Below, one piece after another: positions 56,294 through 64,000 of a stretch of 64,000 nucleotides of DNA. Made by a program: the position numbers and the translations under genes. The notes under the pieces are model-generated. The model was not told the DNA's origin. It ran no database searches and worked only from the letters and a program-made list of their open reading frames with translations. The stretch's first letter is position 1. Each line of letters begins with the position of its first letter. This stretch comes from Vitrella brassicaformis (taxonomy: Eukaryota; Sar; Vitrellaceae): NCBI GenBank assembly GCA_001179505.1, contig CDMY01000592.1:47428-111427 (forward strand), written 5' to 3'.

Positions 56294-58827
56294 TCAAGAG
56301 CGGCGAGTTGCCTCCAGCACAATCTCCTCACTATCGCCCCAATGGTGGATGGCGAAGTCGCCGATGCTCGCGTCGTTGCGGAACACCTGCCAGATGGCAT
56401 CGCCAAGGGCGTCATGCACTTCCAGCCACAGCCGCACCTCCACACGCCTCAGGCCCCGCATGCCACCGTTGAGCAGAGACGTCAGGCCGCTCCTAACGAG
56501 ATCGGCAGCGTCAGCGGGCTCTAACTCAGCGGGGACTGAATGAGGACACACACACACACACACGCACACAGGGCGGATGCACACACAAATGTATCGACGA
56601 ACACCTTCCTGCAGTCACTGTATTCCCGCATACCTGATATGTGTATCTTTATGTTGCGAATCGCTGGGAGGCTGTTCGACCCCCATCCGTCAAAGAGGCC
56701 GCCCTGCGTGAGACTGACCCCCCGGACTGCACCCCATGGATATAAATTTTCACCCACACAGACCTCGGCCACCTGCCTCCCCGCCCCCAGTGCCTCCAGC
56801 ACACCCCTCCTGTCCTCTGCGCTCACATCTATGCCAAACGCCACCATCACCTCCGTAGGCATCTTCTGCGCCATCAGCCGGCCCGAAGCACCGCCCAGAC
56901 CGCTGTAGACACGCAGTTGTCTGGCCCTTGGGAAGTGCGGCAGGTGGTTGATGACGTCGGGGATGGGCGAGCCGGTGTTAGGAGGGGGGACGAAGCCATC
57001 GGCATTGTCGACCTTCACGAGCCCCACCTTGTCGAATGAAAGGCTCGATGCGATGTCGACGGCCGCCTGGCTGGGGTTGCCGATGGGGTGGGTGAGGTCG
57101 TGCTGACTGAGCCTGTAGACTACCCTATGCGCCTGCCGTGCCGCCTCCTGGATGGCCGTCTTGATGAAGGGAGAGGGGCGAGGGGGGAATGTGTCGGCGT
57201 AGAAGAGGGACAGCTCGAAGGGGACCCACTCCGCGCCCTTCACAGTGATGGGCACGTCAGGCGACACGCAGCAGTTGTCGATCAGGTCATCGACAGCGAG
57301 CAGGGCGGCAAGGGCAGTGGGGCCCGCAAAGGCTGGAACCTGCACGTCGACCCTCTTGAGCGACTTGAGGCACCGCGCGATGTGAGCACCTCCTACAGAT
57401 GAAGAGAGAAGGACACCATTCGTGTGTCCTTGTCAACCCCTACCAAGACACTATAGTGTGATGTGCTTACTTGGAGCCGCGTCACGTTGGTGCCATGCTC
57501 GATCAGGCCGATACGCTCCAGTTGTCTGAGCGGCCCTGGCTGCCCAGCGGATGCGACGGGGAAGGGCTCAAACACAGCCGCCCACTCTTGGCCGGGCCAT
57601 AAACGCCCTCGCACTTCTTTCAGCGACCGCGACGACTTGATGAAATGGCCCAGCTCGCTGGTACCCCCCTCCTCTTGACCCACACACTCGAGTGCGGGCA
57701 TCTTCCATCCTCTCCTGTTGGACGGCTCCCGTGACGGCCCTGAGGGAGGGGAGGGCTGGGGGCTCGGAGAGGGGAGGGAGGGAAAGCCACCGCCGTCTGC
57801 GGCCGGTGGTGCCGTAGGCGGTGGTGGTGCTGCTGCTGAATTTGATCGTCTCCAGACTGCCTTCGGCCATGTACTGCTGGCCCTCCTTCTCGCTCGCCTC
57901 GCGCCGCCCGACCGCATGGCCCTCCACGATGCTTATCATGATGTCCCGGCACCACAACCGCTCGCAGAATGGCTGAAGAAGGCTGAGGGCCGTGAGGTTG
58001 ATGAGTCGCTTGCCGAGCTGGAAGGCCCCCTCAGGTGTGATGCTCTCCCAGAATTGGCGGTCTGCATCTGTGGTGCAGTCGATGTCGATGTGGGTCTGCT
58101 GCTGGAAGGCCCCCTTGCGGACTTGCCCCCACTGCTTGCAGAGGCTTGGCAGGGCGGACAGCTTGCGAGGGGTCATAAAGCTGAACACTGATGTCAGATG
58201 GTCGTCGCCAAAACCAGCAGGAGCCTGAACCAAAACACAGGACGACGGGAGAGGAAGCCGCATGAGAATGGAAGGCGGTCTTTGTGTGTTGTCTGTGGCT
58301 GTGTGTGGCTATGTGTACCTTCTTGCTGTCATCCCACACCTACACCCACATGACACCACACACCCAAGCACCAACGACAAGCACCGAGCAGTGCTGTCCG
58401 GGCCTTTCTCTTGCGGTGTGTTTGCCTACCATGGGTGGCTGTGGGTTCGCGTGTGTCAGCACCGTGGCCTCGGTGTGCGGCACCATCACTTCGAACTCCT
58501 CCCGGTGTCCGCCCACCTCCCTCATGTATACCGCCGTCCGTCCACTGCTCTCTTCGATGCGATAGACGTCGGCCTTGACCCACCTCTGCTTGCCCTTCTC
58601 ACGCTCGTTGGTCACCGTCTGCACACGACTGCCCTCCCGGTAGCGGCACGGCGCAGCGGATGCCATTGCCTAACGAATCGAACAATCAAACGAACGAAGG
58701 AATGAGTCAGTGAGTGATGGTCTGACACGCGGTCTGACACGCGGCAGTGTCTGCCTGTTGCGCCTTGACTCACCTCGCCATGAGGCAAAGCAGACGATGA
58801 AGCTGAAGCTGAAGATGAAGATCCCAT
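56294..58827 (-). CDS. F-box-like / leucine-rich protein
   Basis: F-box proteins link substrates to SCF ubiquitin ligases. Proposed start ATG 58827 (MGSSSSASASSSALPHGE); an in-frame ATG at 58929 is also possible. Next exons: 58675-58430 (a beta-rich Tudor/SH3-like segment, PCRYREGSRVQTV...KADVYRIEE...EFEVMVPHTEA), a tiny VWDDSKK exon (58348-58318), and a long exon from about 58226 with the F-box-like block FGDDHLTSVFSFMTPRKLSA then LPSLCKQWGQ. Then come Leu-rich regions: QLGKRLINLTALSLLQPF, ELGHFIKSSRSLKEVRGRLW, RCLKSLKRVDVQVPAF, VFRNDASIGDF. The last junction HIS|VPAELEP fits, and TGA is at 56296-56294. Within 57850-57700 the frame must shift through an intron I could not place, so the middle is approximate. 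Confidence 0.6.
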
Positions 58828-59403
58828 GGCGCCACTCAAGCGCGGCTGATAGGACAGAGCAATGACTGACAGGCTGCGCAGTCTTGCCCTAGTTGGGGCG
58901 CCTTCTCTTTTCTGTTGGCTCGTCGACATGCGTGTCCGAGGCAGACAGATGGACTGTTAAAGCGAATGCGGGGATCTATCCATCCCTCCTATACCTGCCT
59001 CTTGGCCAAGCTCGCAAAAGTGACAATATCGGAGTCAGACGAGAATGGAGCTGCCCCATCAGCAAAGCAAATGAAGATGGGTGGGTGGGATCTTGGCGAA
59101 TTAAGAAGATAAGAAGATGGAGTCGCAGCCCCGTCGCCGCTTCGATGGTTTGGACCCAAGCTTGCGTGTCCATGAGACCTCCGTCGTCACTGAATGCTTC
59201 TTTCGGCTTCGTCACATTCCTACTCGCTACCCCGAGCTACTGCTGATACTCCAACTGAAGAGGGAAGATAGGGGCCGCAGTTTCTGCCGAGCTCTCACTA
59301 CACAGACAAGTCTACACAGCGGATCACCAACAGAGGCCTTCAAGCATCACGTTTATTCCCACGGCTCTCAATCTCTAAGATCGGCTCTCCGAGTGACGCA
59401 GAC
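58828..59403. promoter_or_regulatory. Divergent region F-box-like / channel, part of a long repeat
   Basis: 58861-59050 recurs in the same orientation at 63770-63985 (shared GTTGGCTCGTCGACATGCGT and CAAGCTCGCAAAAG). In both places it precedes, or is expected to precede, a channel/membrane gene leader, so it may be the duplicated 5' flank of that gene family. No core promoter motif recognised. Confidence 0.5.
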
Positions 59404-62102
59404 ATGGAGCCGCCCGCGTTTGTCAGCGTTGCTCCTGTTGCCACGGCTGATCCCCCAGACGTCCTCAGACAATCAGCTTCTGACATGGACGTCTCGACGA
59501 AAAGGGCAGCGGAGTCTTTTGAATATCAACTGGAGGCTGAAGGAGATGGCGAAGGCGGTGCTCGACTCTCAGGCGTGTCCACCATCGTCTCGACATCGGT
59601 CTCCACCCCTGCAGTGGACGGCCGGAATCGGCTTGGGGATGCTATCGCCAAGAGCTGGCAATTCGAGCTTTGCGTGTGGATCGTCATCGTTCTCAACTGT
59701 ATCGCTGTCTGGATCGAGACATCCTTTAGGTAAGCATGTTCAACAGCAGCACACACATGCACTGTGATGCACACCACAGACATGTGCGATCAATGTGACT
59801 ATGTGTTTGTGTGTCGATGACAGTCATCGCGACCAGACGGTCAACAAGTGGCCGTGGATTGGAATACAGTTCGCCTGTCTGCTCTTCTTTGTCGCCGAGC
59901 TCATCTTCAAGATGGTCGCCCTCAGCTGGAGGTTCTTCAAGGTCGGTCAACCTCACACTCACTCACCAACCCACACAAGCACGCACGCATCGCACATCGG
60001 CTGTTTTCTGTGTGCCCTCCATGCCTACAGGACGTCTACAACTGGATCGACTTGATGATTGTGGTCATGACCATCCTGCCGTGGTACATATCGATGTGGA
60101 TGCCCGCCCTGGGGTGGACCTCAAACGCAGAGATGGCGTGGCGCAAGCTCTCCATCCTGCGTATCATACGAGGATTGCGCATATCGCGCGCTTTCAGATA
60201 CCACCCCGTCTTCAGAGAATTGTAAGACACGGAAACGCACAGACATTGATTGATAACGTGCTATGTCCATCCTTTTGTGTCTGTTTGTGGGCCCGCCTCT
60301 GTGCAGCTGGATGTTGACGGGCGGTATCACGTACAGTCTGAAGACCCTCGTGTGGAGCGTCATCATCACGGCCATCATGCTCTTCGTCTACGGCACATTC
60401 GTCACCACCATGATCGGATTCTCAAGCGACTTCCAACCCGAACAGGACCCGTCCACAAACCAGATCGCGGTAAGGCATCCCAGACCTCACACAGTCACTC
60501 CGAGGCATTGCACTAACATGGCCATTCTCCCTTTCTCGTTCGCCCAGGAGCAGTGCAGAAATCTCACCAGCAATCTGACAGACGCGGATGCGGCTGAGCT
60601 CCAGGACCGTTTCGGCATCATCATTCCCCTCCTGCAGCAGCAGTGCGAGGCCTTTGTCGAGAAGGGCCGGCGGGCACTGATGGGTCTGGACGGCCTCTGG
60701 CCGTCGCCGCGCCTGCTGAGTGACGAGGACGGCGAGCCCTTCATAACCAACGAAGAGAAGGAGGAGGTCCAGTCGCAGTTCGGCACAGTCGTCAGGTCCA
60801 TGCGCACTCTATTCCAAATCATGACACTCGGTGAGTGGCGTATGTGCAGATATGGACCGTGCAATACTGTCTGTCTGTGTGTGTGGCGTGGTGTGTGTAG
60901 ACGACTGGACGGACGCCACTGAGGTGGTCGTCAAGCAGCAGCCGTGGATGTGGCTTTGCTTCGTGGGGTTCATCTGTATATCCGTCTTCGCTCCGAGCAA
61001 CCTCATCACTGCCGTCCTCGTCGAGAGCGCCACACAGGTACAAATCCCACCCCGGACACAGGCCACAATGCACACAACCCACCGTTCCTGTCCTTCAGAT
61101 GTCGCGCGAGGACGAGAAGCGCCGTGAGTTTGAGAACCACCGTGAGATCTGGAAGCTTCGCTGCATGCTCATCCGCGTCATGAACGCCGGCGTCCGTCCT
61201 GACTCGGAAAACGGCAGCGGCGACCGACGCAACGAGCGCACCGCTATGGCCCAGCGAGGGACTATCGGCTCGCTGACCACCGCAGCGGAGGAGGAGGAGG
61301 CCAAGGCTTCGACGAGTGACCCCAAGGACCCCTCGCCCACTCACGGAAGGACGAACGGGATGGCGGGTGGTGCGCCGAGTCCCAAGGGTGTGAGGGGGAT
61401 CTTCTTCAAGAGTCTGACGTCGCTGGTGGACCGGTCGTGCAACACACCGAAAGGGAAGCGGCGGATGAGTTGCTCCGACGTGTACCAGGACGTGCAGCTC
61501 AGCGAGATGAACGACTCCTTCACAAAGTCCAGGCTCGCCGAGGTCATGGGGAAGGCCGAACTCAAGGTGGGTGGGTGCCACCGACAGAAATGGCGATTCT
61601 GCGCACATTTCAACCGTATGTGTGGTGCCCCTTTCTCTCTGGTATCTGTCAGCGTCTGATGAAGATGTATGAGTGCGAGCCCAACGACCTGCTGTATGAG
61701 TGCGAGCCCAACGACCTGCTGGGTCTCTGTGACCAGCTCACGGTGGACTTCGAGACCCGAGACCCGACGGGCAGGCGCAAGGAGGGCGAGATCAAAATGG
61801 ACGACTTCATCTTCGGCGTGCAGAGACTCAAGGTCAGTAGGAAAGATGGGAGTGGTGGCACACGTGTGCGCATTTGGAAGGATGTGTGGCGTTCACTCTA
61901 TCTCTCTGTGTCCGTCTGTGTGCGTGTCCAGGGTGGTGCTAAGAGCAAGGACTTGCTGCATGTGCTGACGCGCCTGTCGATGATAGAGCGCAACCAGGAG
62001 CACATCATGCGCAACCAGGGGCACATCATGAAGGTCCTCAACGCAGTCCGGCAGGGGCAACTCGCAAGGTACGCACACAATCGACAATCAGCTTCTGAAT
62101 AG
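59404..62102 (+). CDS. CatSper-like single-domain voltage-gated cation channel
   Basis: Nine exons in consistent phase (59404-59729, 59824-59941, 60031-60221, 60307-60469, 60548-60830, 60901-61037, 61099-61566, 61653-61832, 61932-62102) give 678 residues. One six-helix domain: S1 FELCVWIVIVLNCIAVWIE, S2 IGIQFACLLFFVAELIFKMV, S3 WIDLMIVVMTILPWYISMW, S4 with Arg/Lys every third residue (RKLSILRIIRGLRISRAFR), S5 VWSVIITAIMLFVYGTFV, a long extracellular loop with N-glycosylation sites (NLTSNLT), pore RTLFQIMTLDDWTDA, S6 FVGFICISVFAPSNLITAVL. The TLDDW filter matches CatSper-type Ca-selective channels; bacterial NaChBac has TLESW (known). Four subunits would be needed. The cytosolic tail has a coiled coil and an EF-hand-like block (LCDQLTVDFETRDPTG...GEIKMDDFIFGVQRLK) known from alveolate channels. 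The leader is shared with the neighbouring membrane-protein family. Confidence 0.88.
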
Positions 62103-63443
62103 AATGTCTCGACTAAAAGGCCATCGGAGTCATCGGAGCATCAATCGGGGGCTCAAGGAGATGGCGATGGCGGTGCTCGGCTCTCAGACGTGTCCACCAC
62201 CGTCTCGACATCGGTTCCTGCGCAAGCAGTGGACGGCCGGGCTGCGCTTGGCGACGGGGATGCTTGGGCTGAGGAGCGTAGTCTGTGGGGCTTTCTGGTG
62301 CTGCGGATTGGCTGTGTGACCTTGTGGCTGACGGATTATCCTCTGAGGCATTTCCTTCTCATTATCGGCCTCGTCGTGACCTATGCACTCTGGTGGTGGT
62401 GGGGGTGTTTCTCCGTACTTCTCGTTATCCTTGGGTACGAAGGGAGTTTGTTCGTTGACGACCCGCTCCTGGCGATTGTGATTTTTGCACCGCCGCCTCT
62501 GATGCTTCTCGTTGGATTGGGAAGTCTGTGCGCGCCGCCATTTTGGTGGGGCACTCGATGGCTCATGTATTTTTCTATTATTCTGAACATCGTCCTTTTC
62601 AGGTTCACGTTGAGTTGGGTTTGCACGGCGTCCATGCCTCGTGATCTCCGCTTTGGCCTGCGGTTCGGCGCACTGGCGTGGCTGGCTGGTGCGATCCTTC
62701 TGCAGTTCACCCTCTTCATTGTCATCTCGGAGCCGCGGCTTATCCGTGCATCGACCAGCCCGACGGGTGGAAGGGAAACTGACGTCGATTACAACCGGCT
62801 CTCGTGCTGCGGCCATCGGGCAGGGTGGAGACCCTCACCGACGGCCGAGCGCATAGCCAAGGCTCGGCAAACAGAGCCCTTCCTTTATCGCTCGGTGACC
62901 AAGCGGTGGCTCAAACGGATGTACTTCCTCACCTTCGTTCGCTTGTCTAAACTGCTGGCCGTTGGGGGGATGGCTGTGGACTTGATCACTGATTTGGCGG
63001 TGGGAGTGGAATTCACCAGCGGGATTCCAATATCTTCGCTTGCAGAGTCTATTTGTGGGTTCCCCGATGCACCGTGGAGTGATGCTGATGAGGAGTGCAT
63101 GACAACAGCGAAAAGCCGTCTTGAACGAGAATATCTAGGATATCAAGCTGTCGGCTTCATCATCCTGCACCTATCGCTGGCTGACGTCGTGTCGCTGTTT
63201 GTTCATTACGGTATCCGCGGCTGTCCCTCCCTATGCCAACACTTCTGCATTGCGGCCTTTGCGCTGCTGGAAGTGCCCATCTTGGTGCTGACGATCGTGT
63301 GGGCACCGGAGGCTGTCAATCCGATCCTCTTCATTGTGTCTGCCTTCTTCACTCTGGTGACGGTTCTCTCTCGAGTCGGATCGTTTGCGTGGAGAATTTA
63401 TGAGCGGCTGAAAGGTCGCGACGACCCCGAGCCCTGCTCCTGA
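62103..63443 (+). CDS. Multi-pass membrane protein, possibly 3' half of the channel gene
   Basis: Open from the channel TAG to TGA 63441-63443, about 445 codons. It begins with the family leader remnant (STKRPSESSEHQSGAQGDGD, then VSTTVSTSVPAQAVDG), then hydrophobic spans: LWGFLVLRIGCVTLWLTDYP, HFLLIIGLVVTYALWWWWGC, LMLLVGLGSLCAPPFWWGTR, WLAGAILLQFTLFIVISEPR, AVGFIILHLSLADVVSLFVH, CIAAFALLEVPILVLTIVWA, FIVSAFFTLVTVLSRVGSF. Six to eight helices. A conserved cytosolic-looking linker (RLIRASTSPTGGRETDVDYN) separates two halves. The frame has no ATG before the first helices, which makes a stand-alone gene awkward. Splicing 62069-62119 (GTACGC...AAAAG) would join it in frame to the channel. The family is not recognised. 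Confidence 0.65.
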   Translation, partial: NVSTKRPSESSEHQSGAQGDGDGGARLSDVSTTVSTSVPAQAVDGRAALGDGDAWAEERSLWGFLVLRIGCVTLWLTDYPLRHFLLIIGLVVTYALWWWWGCFSVLLVILGYEGSLFVDDPLLAIVIFAPPPLMLLVGLGSLCAPPFWWGTRWLMYFSIILNIVLFRFTLSWVCTASMPRDLRFGLRFGALAWLAGAILLQFTLFIVISEPRLIRASTSPTGGRETDVDYNRLSCCGHRAGWRPSPTAERIAKARQTEPFLYRSVTKRWLKRMYFLTFVRLSKLLAVGGMAVDLITDLAVGVEFTSGIPISSLAESICGFPDAPWSDADEECMTTAKSRLEREYLGYQAVGFIILHLSLADVVSLFVHYGIRGCPSLCQHFCIAAFALLEVPILVLTIVWAPEAVNPILFIVSAFFTLVTVLSRVGSFAWRIYERLKGRDDPEPCS

Positions 63444-64000
63444 TTGATGGACGGATGCAGCACTCACGAGGTGAGCAATGGAGCGAGCCTCAACGAGATT
63501 GTGCATGTCTGACAATTGTCAGGGAGAGCCATCGGTCGTGTGACGGATGGCACATGTTTGGCCGCTTATGCATGGTTGATTGGATTGACAAGGGGGTGGC
63601 TGTCTATTTTTTTCCGAGTCAATCGGACAGATACGGAGGGACTCAAACGACCGATGGGAGAATGTGGGTCGGCCCTGTGCGGATAAGTGTGCAGATATTT
63701 GCCTGTCAGTCAGTCAGTCAGTCAGATGGTCATTGGCATTTTGCAACAGAGATGTGTGTAGTTTCACGTCTCTTGGTGAGTCGTGCCCTAGTTGAGGCGC
63801 CTTTTTTTCTCTGTTGGCTCGTCGACATGCGTGTCCGAGGCAGACGGACAGACGGACTGTGAAAAACAAATGGAATGATCTATCCATCTTTTGTGCGTTA
63901 AGGAAACCTTCAGCCAAGCTCGCAAAAGGTGTTTTCTTTGCAAATCGGCAAACGACAGAACGGAGCCGTGCCATCCGCGACTGGCTCCCCCTGTATGGCT
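63444..64000 (+). other. 3' flank and start of the next tandem repeat
   Basis: 63444-63770 contains no supported gene (a CAGT run at 63706-63725). From about 63770 the sequence repeats the 58.86-59.05 kb flank, so another copy of the channel or membrane gene leader may lie just beyond the window. Confidence 0.5.

Overview
This is a eukaryotic nuclear contig. Genes are split into many small exons by short introns (about 40-150 nt, nearly all GT-AG). The DNA is GC-rich and crowded with CA/GT, CT/GA and tetranucleotide microsatellites. Gene content (a CatSper-type one-domain channel with an EF-hand-like tail, a PCGF-type Polycomb RING protein, a formin, a CDK-like kinase) fits an alveolate. My best guess is a chromerid alga such as Vitrella brassicaformis, but this is inference; no rRNA, organelle or species marker is present. 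All gene models were built by eye from reading frames, splice sites and intron phase, so boundaries are approximate unless stated. Two 300-N assembly gaps are present (25669-25968 and 39727-40026).

Layout. 0-7.8 kb: minus-strand exons of unrecognised genes, a direct tandem duplication (2.83-3.74 and 4.40-5.23 kb), and a cyclophilin-type prolyl isomerase whose 3' end stops at a duplication breakpoint. 7.9-13.9 kb: minus-strand genes D1 (signal peptide plus proline-rich modules) and C1 (MGNT start, acidic tail). 14.1-19.6 kb: plus-strand Polycomb RING (PCGF-like) and PH-domain genes. 19.6-29.5 kb: about 10 kb of simple-sequence DNA with no supported gene. 29.5-39.7 kb: plus-strand C2 and D2, a mirror-image copy of C1/D1 that ends in an array of repeated exon cassettes. 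41.9-43.4 kb: a broken membrane-protein gene. 45.2-55.5 kb: a CDK-like kinase (minus) and a formin (plus) sharing a 194-bp divergent intergenic region. 56.3-58.8 kb: an F-box-like gene (minus). 59.4-63.4 kb: the CatSper-like channel followed by an intact relative of the 42-kb membrane protein. The final 200 bp begin another copy of the channel 5' region.

The standout feature is a mosaic family of exon cassettes. An exon 'A' ends, at a phase-0 donor, in a motif like FPRTHRWLLDxFPNT...LGL. It is followed by a roughly 65-nt intron and an exon 'B' that starts Pro-rich and ends in a related motif (LPRTRAFLLSTFKNT...LKL). Nine A-intron-B cassettes occur here: two in D1, five in D2 and two in frame in the 3' end of the formin gene. 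The intron is more alike between copies than the exons are. A separate exon-start motif (IAVYILY-like) recurs about ten times. Several copies carry frameshifts or stops, so the locus mixes live exons with decaying ones. The pieces look as if they were shuffled by local segmental duplication, inversion and possibly gene conversion, and the formin tail appears to have been both a recipient and a donor.
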